From Coenobita brevimanus (taxonomy: Eukaryota > Arthropoda > Malacostraca > Decapoda > Coenobitidae): 64,000 nt of DNA. The stretch covers positions 5,372,028 through 5,436,027 of the forward strand of contig CM064666.1 in NCBI GenBank assembly GCA_032717465.1. The letters are read 5' to 3'. The notes beneath the pieces were generated by a model. That model made no database searches. It was not told the origin of the DNA and saw only the letters and a program-made list of their open reading frames with translations. Of this stretch, positions 45,510 through 57,304 are shown piece by piece. How positions within the stretch are numbered: the stretch's first letter is position 1; the number at the start of each line of letters is the position of its first letter. The position numbers and the translations under genes are program-made.

Positions 45510-48500
45510 AAAAATGTAAAAGAAAATGGCACACCTAAACCATGCCCCAGAGTCCCCAGGGGGGAGCACCATCAATGTCCCCACCATCCGCCCCTCTCCC
45601 GGTGGCGAGTCTATGAGCTACCTGTAACCACTGTCTAACTTATATCTTCATTTCTACAACATTCGTGGTCTTTCCTCTATCTCTCTGTTGAACGCCACCT
45701 CTCCTCCTCTAGACCTCACCTTCTCTTCCTTACCGAGACTCAGCTGTCTAAGGCAACTGACAGCAAATCCTTTTCTGTATCCTCCTACTTTCTCTATATT
45801 TACACTCATTTCAGAGCCAAAGGAGGCTGTTGTGTGTACAGTATGTACGCGACGACCTATCTTGCTCTCTTGTTTCTGAACTTGGTCCTTCTGAATTCTC
45901 TACTTTCTGGCTTCGGCTCTCATGTCATTCTCTGACTAAATATATCTGCGCTGTTTTCTTATCTCCTAATTCTACTGACTATCAAAAGTTCTTTGACTAT
46001 CTTACTTCTACAATGGAATGCATTCTATCCATTTCTCCTTTCTTTGAAATCTCCATTCAAGGAGATTTCATTGTTCACCACCACCTTTGGTCTCCTCTCC
46101 TTTCACTGATCCACCTGGTGACACAAGCCTACATCTTTATCCTTAATAACCTAGAGTAGCTTGTACAGCACCCTACCCGTATCCCTGACTGCCTTGGAGA
46201 GAGCTCCAACATACTTGACCTCTTCCTTACAACTAAGATTTCTGCTTACACTGTTAATCTTTTCTCTCTTTTGGGCTTCTCCGATCATAACCTTATTACC
46301 TTAACCTGTCTTATCACTCTGGTACTGCCTGTTGACCCTCCAAAAAACGTCATCTGTGGCACTTTGGAGCTGCGGATTGGGAGGCCCTCAGGCAGTACTT
46401 CTTTGATATTCCTTGAATTGATTATTGTTTCCATGGCCGGGAGCCATCTGAGTGTGCCTTGTGCAATACGGAGGTTATTCTCTCGGGCATGGAAGCATAC
46501 ATTCCTTTCTCATATCCTTTGACTAATATAAGAAAGCCTAGGTTTAATCACACTTGATCTAATGTTGTCCACAACAAGGAGAGGGCCTATAAAAGGTACC
46601 GGAGCCAACCCACCCCCGAATCACATTTTTTTTATGTTTCTGCCCAGAATGGTGCTCAGTCTGTTCTTCATCTGTACTAAATGCTCTCAAATCTCCAACT
46701 CGAATTCTTCCCGCTCCTTCTGGCACCTTGCCAAAAACGTTTCCAACAACATTACCTCAACATCCTTCCCTCCTCTTTTCCACTCTGATGGCTCTGTAGC
46801 AATTTTTTCTACTGATAAACCAGATCTCTTCGCACAGGCTTTCTCCTCCAATTCCACCTTACACAATTCGGGTGCTGTTCCTCCATCACTTCCCCCTCTG
46901 TCTTCTTTATGGCTGGCACTAAAATTACTTCAGCTGATGTATTTTCTGCCATCACTGGCCTCAATACTAACAAGACATATGGGCCTGATGGAGTCCCTCC
47001 TGTTGTCCTCAAGAACTGTGCTTCCGTGCTAACACCCTGCTCTATCACCTTTATCTTTCAACTTGTACATTTCCTTCTTGCTGGAAGTTTGCTCTCATTA
47101 AGCCAGTCTCAAAACGGGTAACCATTCCCAACCCTCTAACTATCGTCCAATTCCTTTAACATCCTGTGTCTCAAAAGTTTTCGAATCTATTCTTAACAGA
47201 AAAATTTTAAAGCATCTTTCCTATCACAACCTTCTTTCTGATCGTCAGTATGGGTTCCGGCAAGGACGCTCCATTGGCGATCTTTTCACCTACCTTTCAG
47301 ACTCCTGGTCATCTTCTTTTCGAGCCTTAGGCGAAAGCTTTGCCATTGCACTTGATATCTCAAAGACTTTCGATCGAGCCTGGCATAAGTCTTTAATTTC
47401 CAAACTCCTCTCTTACGGTTTCTATACTTCTATCTGTGCCTTCATCTATAGCTTCTCTCTGCTCATTCTATAGCTGCTATTGTAGACGGCCATCGTTCTT
47501 CTCCTAGATCTGTCAACAGCAGTGTTCCTCAGGGCTCTGTCCTATTACCAACTCTCTTCCTTTTATTCATCAATGAATGTCTAAGCTGTTCATCTAACCC
47601 TAGCCACTCGTACGCTGATGATTCCACCTTCACCTTTATCATTCGTTTTCCGCAACGTCCATCTCAGCAGTTACTTCAACAAACAAAGGATGAGGCCATG
47701 GCACACCTAATATCTGACTTGGCTCGTATCTTTGACTGGGGTAAAAATAATATTGCTTTTAATGCATGAAAGACTCAGTTTTTACACCTATCAACCCAAC
47801 AAAATCTTCCACAGGAGTACCCACTAATGTTTAATAATATTCAGCTCAATCCTGCATCATCCTTCAATATGCTTGGGGTTTCTTTCACTTAGGACTTATC
47901 TTGGAAAGGTCATATTACATTTCTTGTAAAATCTGCTTCCAAGAGATAAGGTGTGCTAAGCCGACCCTGTACCTTCTTTACCCCTGCACAGTTGTTGACT
48001 TTATACACGGATTTTATTCGCCCCTCTTTAGAGTACAACTCTCATGTGTGGGGAGGCTCCCCACATACAGCACTTCTCATTAAGGCTCCGTTCAACCTCT
48101 GTCTCTTTGGCGCACTGTTGCTTTTTTATTTCTTTGCTATCGCTACTTCAATAGTCGCTGCTCCTCTGAACTGTCTGCTTGCATCCCTCCACCTCTATGA
48201 CGGGTGCACAGCACCTTTCTAGCAACAAACTCTCATTCCTTTTCTGTCCAACTCTCTAATGGAAGTGTTAACCGTTTTTCCCAGTCCGTCATTTATGCAA
48301 CAGGTCAACTCTGGAACTGTCTCCCTCTGTCTGTATTTCCTACTTCATATGATCCCCAGTCTTTGAAACGCAATGTGTCCAGGCATCTCGAAATGAATGG
48401 ATCTTGAATTTGGCTCTCTTTTGTTATTTTGTTTTTTTCTTGGAAGGAACTGTTTTGCAGGCTCAGACTTTGGTTCCTTCTTCCTTGCATAAAAAAAAAA
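45510..48500 (+). mobile_element. Jockey/CR1-group retroposon, near full length, heavily mutated
   Basis: A plus-strand copy of the same family as 42907-45342. Endonuclease remnants lie at 45640-46330 (NSTDYQKFFDYL, LDLFLTT, FSDHNLITLT). The RT lies at ~46700-48050, with GPDGVPPVVLKN near 46985, QYGFRQGRS near 47250, VPQGSVL near 47525, YADD near 47610 and SLEYNSHVWGG near 48025. It finishes with an A run at 48490-48500. Many stops and frameshifts make it older than or as old as the other copy. The first ~100 bases upstream of the endonuclease may be its 5' UTR. Confidence 0.85.
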
Positions 48501-48508
48501 AGTTTATG

Positions 48509-48511
<3 letters not shown>

Positions 48512-48551
<40 letters not shown>
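48512..48551. repeat. (GT)n microsatellite
   Basis: About 20 GT units just beyond the poly-A of the second Jockey copy. Confidence 0.96.
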
Positions 48552-48555
<4 letters not shown>

Positions 48556-48774
48556 ACGTTTGTTCTTGCTCTGCCTAAGTTCTTGAATCAAGGTGACAAC
48601 CCACACTTCAGAACAAAACCTTTTAATTTGTTCTGTATAATTATGAAAAGTCTCTTAAATCAGGTAATAGTAGTGGTGGTATCAGTTGTGGTTATTGTAG
48701 CTGTAGATTGAATGTGACTGTGGTAACAGTCAACAGAAAAAAAGAAGAAATAAGGGATAAAACAGAATGAAGAG

Positions 48775-48778
<4 letters not shown>

Positions 48779-48825
<47 letters not shown>
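48779..48825. repeat. (GA)n microsatellite
   Basis: GA run preceding dispersed repeat R1. Confidence 0.95.
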
Positions 48826-48827
<2 letters not shown>

Positions 48828-48929
48828 ACGCCTTCCTTTTTTTTCAGTACACTCGCCTTCGTGAAAGTATCCTACCAGGGTCAAGGTCAGGTAAAGCATG
48901 CAGGAAACGAATATGTTTTGTTGTTTATT

Positions 48930-49202
48930 TTGGTAGGTGAAAGCCACCCGGGAATGAAGGTTGGTTAGGCACTCGCCTTGGTCTCTCTTTCCATTCGTCA
49001 TTTAGCCAGTTGCAACTGTACGATGTGGTCGTGTGTGCTCTCATGATTAAACAGCTTCAGCCGGCGTGGATTTGGACGGGGGGGGGGGAAGATGTGACAT
49101 GCGTAACTATGGACAGGAAGTCATGGTCTAAAATCAGAGTGGGAGAGGGGGGAGGGTTGGGGGGGGATTGCTTGCGGGCATGCCCATTACTACGCACGTG
49201 TA
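48930..49202. repeat. Dispersed repeat R1, copy 1, with minisatellite end
   Basis: Shares GGTGAAAG, CACTCGCCTTGGTCTC and GTGTGCTCTCATGATTAAACA with 53132-53290 in the same order. It ends in the unit GGGCATGCCCATTACTACGC of the minisatellite at 53290-53515. The RTE pair inserted here splits this minisatellite. Confidence 0.8.
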
Positions 49203-49891
49203 GTAAAGTGATGTCTTCGAGAGAAATGAAGTCAGTGAATGTACACTGAGATTGGATGGGGAGGAGATGGAGAATGTGAGTACGTTTAAGCACTTGGGTA
49301 GTGTGATGAGTAAGAATGGAAGTATAGAGGGTGAAGTGCTTGAAAGGGTGCAGCAGGGAAGAAAGGTTGCTGGTTCCTTGAAAGCAGTGATAAAAAGCAG
49401 GGAAGTGGGCATAAAAGTGAAAAAGGTACTATATGACAGTATTGTGATACCAACTCTAACATGAAAGTGAAGCTTGGACGTTGTTGGACGGTCAGAAGTC
49501 AAGAGAGAGCAGTAGAAATGAGTTATTTCAGAGGAGCATGTGGAGTCACATGGAGAGACAAACTGACAAATGAGGAAGTGACAGAGCGTTGTGATGTGGA
49601 TGTGGATGTGATAGGAAGCGTTAGGAAAAACACATTGAGGTGGTTTGGCCGTGTGGAGAGGATGAAGAGTGAGAGACTGATGAGGAGAGTGTATGTGAGT
49701 GAGGTGGAGGGGGGAGAGGGAGGGGGAGGCCAAGTATGAGATGGAAGGATGGAGTGGAGAGGTATATGAGAGAGGGGTGTGTGAGCTGGGAGCAGGGCAG
49801 TGAAATGGCGGGCGACAGAGCGACATGGAGAGATTTGTTTGTGGCCACCCGCTACGGGGTTGAGGCGTCTGGCAATAGATAGATAGATAGT
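49203..49891 (+). mobile_element. RTE-type retrotransposon 3' part (copy B)
   Basis: It begins inside the RT near the VSECTVRLDGEE codons and runs through the C-terminus (VTWRDKLTNEEV, RWFGRVERMKSERLMRRVYV) and the 3' UTR to the (ATAG)n tail at 49875-49890. One frameshift lies near 49463. The tail is itself the target of copy C. Confidence 0.9.
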
Positions 49892-52858
49892 CTGTCTATC
49901 TATCTATTGCCAGACGCCTCAATCCCGTTCGGGGTGACCACAAACAAATCGCCTCCATGTCGCTCTGTCCCCCGCCATTTCACTGCCCCGCTCTCAACTC
50001 ACACCCCCCTCTCTCATATACCTCTCCACCCCATCCCTCCATCTCATCCTCGGCCTTCCCCTCCCTCTTCCTCCCTCCACCTCACTCACATACCCTCTCT
50101 TCGTCAGTCTTTCACCCTCTATCCTCTCCACATGACCAAACAACCTCAGAGTATTCCTCCTAATGCTTCCTATCACATCCACATCCACACCACAACGCTC
50201 CTTTATATCCTCATTTGTCAGCCTGTCTCTCCATGTGACTCCAAAGGCTCCTCTTAAATAACTCATTTCCACTGCTCTCACTCTTGACTTGTGTCCTTCC
50301 AGCAACGTCCAAGCTTCACCTCCATACGTTAGAGTTGGTATCAGAATACTGTCATGTAGTAACTTTTTCACTTGCATGCTCACTTCCCTGCTTCCTATCA
50401 CTGCTTTCAAGGAACCAGCAACCTTTTTTCCCTGCTGTACCCTTTCAAGCACTTCACCCTCCAACCCTCCATCCTTACTCATCACATTATTCAAGTACTG
50501 AAACGTACTCTCATTTTCCAATTCCTCACCATCCAATCTCGCTGTACATTCACTGACTTCACCTCTCTCAAAGACCATCACTTTACTCTTCCCTACATTC
50601 ACGTTTAGATTCCGTTTCTTACACACTCTCCCAAACTCATCCGCCAAGCCTTGCAGCTCTCCTTCGTCTTCACTCAACAACACAGTATCATCTGCAAACA
50701 ACAGTACAGGGAGTTGTCAAACACTACCCTCTCTCACCAGGGCCACTTCAACATCCATTACCCTACCTTGTACCTCTTTTATTACTCCATCCATGTACAG
50801 ATTGAACAACTATGGAGACATGACACATCTCTGTTTCAACCCAACCGTCAAAGAGAAAAATTCACTCATTTCACCATCCACACGCACTGCAGCCTTAGCA
50901 CCATCATACATACTCTTCACATCATTCAACAACTTCCCATCTACTCCATATATTCTTAATACTTTCCACAATCCTTGTCTATCCACCCTGTCATATGCTT
51001 TCTCCAAATCCATGAAAGCCGCATACAATTTCTATCCCTTCTCTAGAAACTTTTCCGCTAAAGATCTTAGAATGAATATCTGATCTACACAACCTCTTCC
51101 CATCCTAAAGCCTCCCTGTTCTTCTCCAACTACTTCCTCTGTTCTTTCTCTAACTCCGTCAATAAGTATCCTACCATACACTTTTCCTATTATACTAAGA
51201 AGACAGATGCCCCTATCATTACCAAACAATTCTTTTTCCCGTTTTCCTTTGTAGAAGGGAATAATTATACCTGACTTCCAATCCTCCGGGACTCTACCTT
51301 CCTCCCAGGCCAATCTGCACATTTTCCACATCCATTCTGCTACTATCTCTCCCCCATACTTCAGCATTTCACCACACACTCCATCAATTCCTGGGGCTTT
51401 CCCCAATTTAACTTTTTTCGTTGCTTCCACAACTTCTATCCTACTGATTTCTTCCTGTCTTCTCATATCCCTCCTTCTCCCAGCCATTCCCCAGCCACTT
51501 ATACTCGCATTACTTCCATCCTCTATGTTCAACAATTCCTTAAAGTGTTCCCTCCATCTGCTCACTTTTTCTCCCTTCTCCACTGGTAATCTACCATTTT
51601 TATCTTTCACTCCCCTGCTAACTTCACTTCTACCCTGTCTTACTCTTTTCACTTCTTTCCAGAACATTATCTTACAGTCCCTCCACTTTACACTCAAGTT
51701 CCTTCCAAATTCCTCATCCACTCTCTTCTTACTCTCTCTTACTAATCTTTTCACCTCTCACTTTCTTTCTACATATACCTCTCTCTTCCGCCTCTCAACT
51801 TCTTCCACTCCCCTATTTCTCATCCAGTCATTGTATGCTTTATTCCTTTGTGCCACAGCCTGTCTCACCGCTTCATTCCTCCACAATGTTTCTTGCACAC
51901 CCCTCCGTCTTCTCTTCATCCCACACACCACATCACATGCTGCACATATTTCTTCTGTAAATATCCTGCACACACCTTCCACGTCCCCCATCTGATCCAA
52001 TTCATATTTGCCCAATTGTTCCTCCACTTCTCTCTTATACTCTGCCTTTTTCTCATCCTCTTGTAACCTTTCCACTCTCCTTATGTGTCCTTCTTCCCGT
52101 CCTTCCCTTCTTCTATTTCTCCATTCTAATTGGACCTTGATTCTGGCCACCACCAAGTAGTGGTCAGAAAGTCCACTCCCCGAACCTCTATAAGCTCTTG
52201 CATCCATTACACATTTCTGCATCCTTTCAGCCACACACGCATTTGCCTTCCTTTCATTCAGTTCACCACCCACCCTTCTCATCACTCGCCATGTATACCT
52301 GTGGATCATTTTGTGCCTGAAGAGGGTATTGGCTATCACAAACCCCCTCCCAGCACAAATGTCCACTAATGCACTGCCATTCTCATCTATCTCAGCAGGC
52401 ACACCCCACTCACCAACTCTTCCATCCATCTTCACATTCCTTACTTTACCATTCATATCTCTGATCAAAAACACTCTCTCATTCCTTCCAAACTTTTCCA
52501 TGCACACTTCCACATTTGTCCAGAACTCTTTTCTCACTCTGCTTGCACGATCTTGCGTTGGCGCATGCACAAACACAATTGCCCACATTTGTATTCCAAT
52601 TTTCAATCTTACCCACACAATCCTTGACCCAACTGATCCATACTCTCTTATGCTCTTTTTCCATCTTTTACTCACAACTATACTTACTCCTTCTTTTGCC
52701 CTCTCATTCTCACCTACTCCTGCACATAAAGCCCATCCATACTCCCATTCTCTCACACTCTCACCTCTCCATTTCGTTTCAGTTATTTCGCATACATCAA
52801 CTTTCGCACCCTCAAGCACCTGGACAATCTCTCATTCACCTCATCATTCGCTCCCCTT
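49892..52858 (-). mobile_element. RTE-type retrotransposon (copy C), nearly complete
   Basis: A minus-strand copy, truncated only at the first ~35 codons. AGATAGATAGT flanks it at 49881-49891 and 52859-52869, an 11 bp duplication taken from the GATA tail of copy B. Its own tail is the CTATCTATCTATT block at 49895-49907. The two copies therefore lie tail to tail and their 3' regions form a ~650 bp inverted repeat. Confidence 0.9.
49994..52819 (-). pseudogene. RTE endonuclease-reverse transcriptase, four stops in one frame
   Basis: One reading frame holds from 52819 to 49994. The apurinic-type endonuclease covers the first ~250 residues (ITETKWRGE, then LSDHYLVVARI), followed by a basic linker. 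The RT has GKAPGIDGVCGEML near 51390, EEQGGFRMGRG near 51110, AFMDLEKAYDRVD near 51010 and FADD at 50700. A C-terminal region has LRGAFGVTWRDRL and GHVERIE. In-frame stops fall at 51755, 51029, 50807 and near 50718, with no frameshift. All look like single substitutions from CGA, TGG or similar. RTE proteins copy their RNA at a nicked target. Confidence 0.9.
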
Positions 52859-52869
52859 AGATAGATAGT

Positions 52870-52944
52870 ACTGGGCATAAGTAGGAGGAAGAGGGAGGGG
52901 AATGGGGAAAGGGGATAGGGAGGGGGAAGAGGGGGAGGAAGTGG
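52870..52944. other. Purine-rich flank of the RTE pair
   Basis: A G/A-rich stretch that continues the minisatellite interrupted at 49202 (CTGGGCATAAGTAGGAGG here; similar words at 53345). Confidence 0.5.
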
Positions 52945-53090
52945 ACTAAATCCTCATTAAAAATCATGTTAAAATTTCTTCCGTCATATCGAATATTCCA
53001 ATATCAACAGTAAATATCGGTATCGGTTCTGTCTTGGAAATATGAGAATATCAAGAACATATTGGTTTGGCAAATCATATCGGTTGCCGC

Positions 53091-53127
<37 letters not shown>
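52945..53127. repeat. Dispersed repeat R2, copy 2, with (GA)n
   Basis: Homologous to 36081-36302 (see there). It ends in (GA)n at 53093-53127, followed directly by an R1 copy. Confidence 0.75.
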
Positions 53128-53131
<4 letters not shown>

Positions 53132-53290
53132 TCACTAGGTGAAAGTTACTTGGGTATGAAAGTTGGTCAAGGCCACTCACTTTGGTCTCCCTTCGCATGG
53201 ACATTTACCCAGTAGCTACAGTACAAGGTGGACGTGTGTGCTCTCATGATTAAACATTAGCCTTCATAGATTTGGACAGGGTGTGTGTGG
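53132..53290. repeat. Dispersed repeat R1, copy 2
   Basis: Same ordered blocks as 48930-49090, including GTGTGCTCTCATGATTAAACA and ATTTGGACAGG. Confidence 0.8.
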
Positions 53291-53515
53291 CGTAATAATC
53301 AGGAGGGAGGGGTGCTTGTTGGCATGCCCAGTACTACACACGCGTAGTATTGGGCAGGTGGGAGGAGGAAGGGGGGGAGGGGGGATTGCTTTAGGGCATG
53401 CCCATTACTACGCACACGTATTAATGGGCATGCTCAGCACTATGCATGGGTGGGAAGGGGAAGAGGAGGGATTGCTTGAGGGCATGTCCATGACTACGCA
53501 TGCATAGTCATCGGC
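53290..53515. repeat. GC-rich minisatellite
   Basis: About four irregular units built on GGGCATGCCCA-TACTACGCA-CGTA and a G/A-rich spacer, about 60-75 bp each. The same unit ends R1 copy 1 at 49175-49202. Confidence 0.8.
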
Positions 53516-53522
53516 AGGGTTG

Positions 53523-54545
53523 TACTACTGATGGTCAATTTTTGGTGGAAAGTGGGTGGATGTATGTACTATTTCTAGTAGGAAAAAACAACATAGTTTT
53601 ACCTCGTGTAGGCACAAGCGAAACTATGATGACAAGTTCGAGTTTCATGTAAGTTTTCATTTTTTTTTTTTTTTTTTATGAGGTAGATTATATGATTTAT
53701 TTCTGTTTTTCTTACATCTACTAACATTACCTTACTTTCCTTTCAGATACATCTTCCCTTGAAAGTCGGGAAATACATTGTATTCCAAAATCCAAGATGT
53801 GCACCAAAAAGCAAAGTTCACATACCCTCACTGGCTGATTTGGACAGATGGTTAATTTTTGGTGGAAAGTGGGTGGATGTATGGACTGTTTGTAGTAGGG
53901 AAAGACAACCAAGTTTTGCCTAGTGTAGCAACAGTCGAAACTATGATGACAGCAAGTTGGAGTTTCATGTCAGTTTTCATACTTATTTTTTTTTTTTTTA
54001 TGAGGTACACTCGGTAAAAAAAGTATCGGTGCACAACACTGACGAAACATTTTGGATCACGGTACGAAGGTCTCTGAAATATTTGTGTCCGACGTGTTGG
54101 GAGGTGTTGGGAGGTGTCATATAACGTCATCTGAGGTATCCCCTCGCTAAAATATAAATAAACATTCTGAACCTGCTACAGCCAGGCATAACAAGTTACC
54201 AACCCTCCCACACAGCCAGCACGTGAGTGAATATTTTCGGAAGACATCGAACCCTCCATGCACCGATACTTTTTTTTACCGAGTGTACATTATATGATTT
54301 ATTTCTACGTTTCTTACATCAACTAAGATTAGCTTACTTTACTTTCAGAGACGTCTTCCCTTGCAAGTCGAGGAATAGAAAACATTCCAGGATCCCAGAT
54401 GTGCATAATAATAGCAAATTTCACATGCCCTCACGGCTCATATGGATAGATGGTGAATTTTTCCTGGAAAGTGGGTGGATGTATGGACTATTTGTAGTAG
54501 GGAAACAACCTAGTTTTACCCAGCGTAGCTACATTCGAAACTAAG
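53523..54545 (+). repeat. Tandem ~320 bp exon-like units
   Basis: GGAAAGTGGGTGGATGTATG recurs at 53543, 53862 and 54467. Allowing for a 280 bp insertion in the second interval, the period is ~320 bp. Each spacer contains an acceptor-like TTTCCTTTCAG or TTACTTTCAG, and the first unit ends in a donor-like TTTCATGTAAGT. One frame reads similarly in all units (ESGWMYGLFVVGK in the third). I do not recognise the peptide. It may be a duplicated exon or a satellite. Confidence 0.75.
54008..54285. mobile_element. 278 bp Tc1/mariner-type MITE
   Basis: The left end CACTCGGTAAAAAAAGTATC and the right end, inverted, CACTCGGTAAAAAAAAGTAT extend to ~27 bp of matching termini (through CGGTGCA). It is flanked by TA at 54006-54007 and 54286-54287. 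It interrupts the second ~320 bp tandem unit. No coding capacity. Confidence 0.92.
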
Positions 54546-54924
54546 ATGAAGCAAATTGGGGTTTCGTGGCAAATTTCATATCCACGTTTTTTATCACATA
54601 TTGGCATAAATCACTGTGAACACTTGCATGAGGCACAATAAACACTCGTGCTGCACACATCACATTGTTTTACAAGGGTAAAATATTAACCTCAATTTCT
54701 CTGATAAGATCTCGAATTATTCCATAATAATGGGAGAGACTTGTCATTAATTTTTACTCTAGTCTCCTTTAACTGAAATATCTGAGTTCTATAAATGTGT
54801 TTGTTATTGTCCTATGTCACATTTGTAATAATAGTCATCTGTTAAGGCCCAACAGCTTTTTCACTATATTTTCTTTTATTAATACAATTGTTGGTGATGA
54901 ATCATATCCCAATATCAGTTTGGA
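54546..54924. other. No gene seen
   Basis: AT-rich sequence between two tandem arrays. Confidence 0.4.
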
Positions 54925-55380
54925 ACAGTTTTTTCTTCTCGCTGGTAATACATTTTTCTTTATTACAGGCCACTCATATGCCAGAATGGGTGTGCCCTCG
55001 TTTGAGAGTGTGACTCACCCACCTAGATGCACACGCACACAGGCTAGCACAGGTGTGTCAATATCAATATAGTTTTTCCCTCTTGGTGGTAATAATTTTT
55101 TCTTTATTACAGCCCACTCATATGCCAGAACGGGTGTGCTCTCGTTTGAGAGTGTGACTCACCCACCGGCATGCACACGCACACAGGCTAGCACAGGTGT
55201 GCCAATATCAGTACACCGGTAGTTTTCCTTCATAATGGTAATAATTTTTTCTTTATTACAGCCCGCTCATATGCTAGCACAGGTGTGCCCTCTTTGAGAG
55301 TGTGACTCACTCACCGACATGCACATGCACAGAGGTTAGCAAAGGTGTGCCCTCGCCTGTAAGTGTGAATCACTAACCCA
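54925..55380 (+). repeat. Tandem ~145 bp units with acceptor-like sites
   Basis: Three units start near 54930, 55072 and 55221. Each has TTTTCTTTATTACAG, then CACTCATATGC, GAGAGTGTGACTCAC and ACACAGGCTAGCACAGG-type blocks. The polypyrimidine-ACAG in every unit looks like a splice acceptor, but no consistent gene is evident. Confidence 0.85.
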
Positions 55381-55904
55381 TGCATGCATAAATGTGCCGC
55401 CTCTGAGAGGTAGACTAAAAGACATTTTCTATGAAAGGAATTACATATTCAGTCGATGTTTTTAGTGACGTGAATTTAATTAATCCAGTCAAAAATATAT
55501 ATCCATTTATTCAGAGTATAACACTCTTTCTCTATGTACCTATATTTATCTCCTTATCTAAGAAAATTAAGAAGTAAATGCTCCTTTCAATACATGTATT
55601 TTTAAAGCTCTCCTCTCTCCCTGTTTCATCTCCATAATTCCTCTCCACTCTCCTCTTCCATTCACATCCCTTCCCTTCGCTTGTTCTCCTGCCCTCAGAA
55701 ATTTCTTCTACTCAACCAAATGGGGAGGCAAAAAATGATATTTATTTTTTTAATTTAAAAATTTAGCATAACTGCAATTGCGTACTTTGTTAGCAATGCA
55801 GAAATATTATCCATACAGCAATATGACCAACAACAATACTAACTTTGCAAAATAGGCAGGAACTTGACTAATTTGAACAAATCGGCAGTTTACCTTACTC
55901 GGCA

Positions 55905-55948
<44 letters not shown>

Positions 55949-56578
55949 TGTGAGGGGATTTCTTCCGATTGCTTTCCTTCACTGATCTGTAAGGTCCATC
56001 AAATTGATCGTTGAGGATGACGAGTTTATCTACATTCTTCTGTAAACATGGCCAGTCTTAACACCTTTTTACATTAACGTAATAAGAGCATTTTCGAAGA
56101 ATACCTGGAGCAGTAATTTCCATCACAAGGATGAAAGATTTTTGAGGTGAGTAGGAGGGATTCACCATTTCACAAGTAACAAAATCTTATTAAATTTATC
56201 GGTCCACAAAGCCGGGTCAGCGCTCCATTTATGTAAGGGCAAAAATACAGGCTCCTCCGTTACAAGAATCGTTTTCTTTAGATTGCAACAACCCATAGGC
56301 CTACTCAAAATTAGTCTGATATTTTTTATTACGTTGGTTTGGTTGTTGACGATATGCAATGGAAACATTTGTCTTTTATACAGCACATTCATTGTTACAG
56401 AGATTTGTATGCGTTTATTTTTATTTAAATTTGTGTTGGTAGGATTTGTCAACTACCAAGCTACGGAGGTCATCTCTGGCCTGTGTGCCTCCAAGGAATT
56501 AATTACTTGTCCTTGTGATGTGGCTAAGACACTGCAGAGTCAGTGCTACGGATCTGAGTCCGAGTTCTTCATAATTTT
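55381..56578. other. No gene seen; (GA)n at 55909-55946
   Basis: Mostly AT-rich with one long GA microsatellite. Short frames at 56160-56580 have no recognised content. Confidence 0.5.
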
Positions 56579-56860
56579 AAGCGTTTAGAAGAAACACAGT
56601 GCGGTGGTTTGGCCATGTGGAGCGGATGGAGAGCTCCAGACTAACGAGGAGAGTGTATGTGAGTCTGTTGGTGAGAAGGGAGAGGAAAGGGGAGGTCGAG
56701 GATGAGATGGAGGGATGGAATGGAGAGGTATATGAGAGAGGGAGGTGTGATCTGGGGGAAGGGCAGTGAAATGGTGGGGAACAGGGCGACATGGAGGCGA
56801 TTTGTTTGTAGCCACCCCTTACGAGATTGAGGTGTCTGGCAGAAGACAGATAGATTAAAA
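56579..56860 (+). mobile_element. RTE-type retrotransposon, 3' fragment (copy D)
   Basis: Starts at SVRRNTVRWFGHVERME and continues through the RTE 3' end to a degenerate tail AGACAGATAGATT. It has frame disruptions, including a shift in the SLLVRRER region. Confidence 0.85.
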
Positions 56861-57304
56861 CTGAACTGTGGGATAAAAGTTCCATCATGATGTTAGGAGA
56901 TGGCTCCTTCGTCTAGCCCTAATGTCACTGGATCTGAAGGAATCCCATGTACAGTACTTAGTTTAGCTTGGTGCAGTGTACAGTGGTTGCCATGGAGACG
57001 GGCACAGAGAATACAGCAACACATGTAGAAACGAACCTGCTGAGAAAGTACCTCCTAATGCTTGAGCTATCGCTGCCCAGGGGGTTGTACGTAAAACTAC
57101 AGATTATTGCTGGGGATACTGAGTTCATGCATCACCTCCTTGCCTCGAGGTAAGGACCACTGAAAGAAACGAGTTCCAAAGAATCATTTTAGTTTGGGTG
57201 CATTTTATAGTGACGAATGATGGGCTCCATTACACATTTTTTTCCCTTTACGAAATGCAGTGCATAAAGTTGTCAACAGATGGAATGATTCTTCCGGCAG
57301 CAGT
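56861..57304. other. No gene seen
   Basis: Unassigned sequence between RTE copies D and E. Confidence 0.4.
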
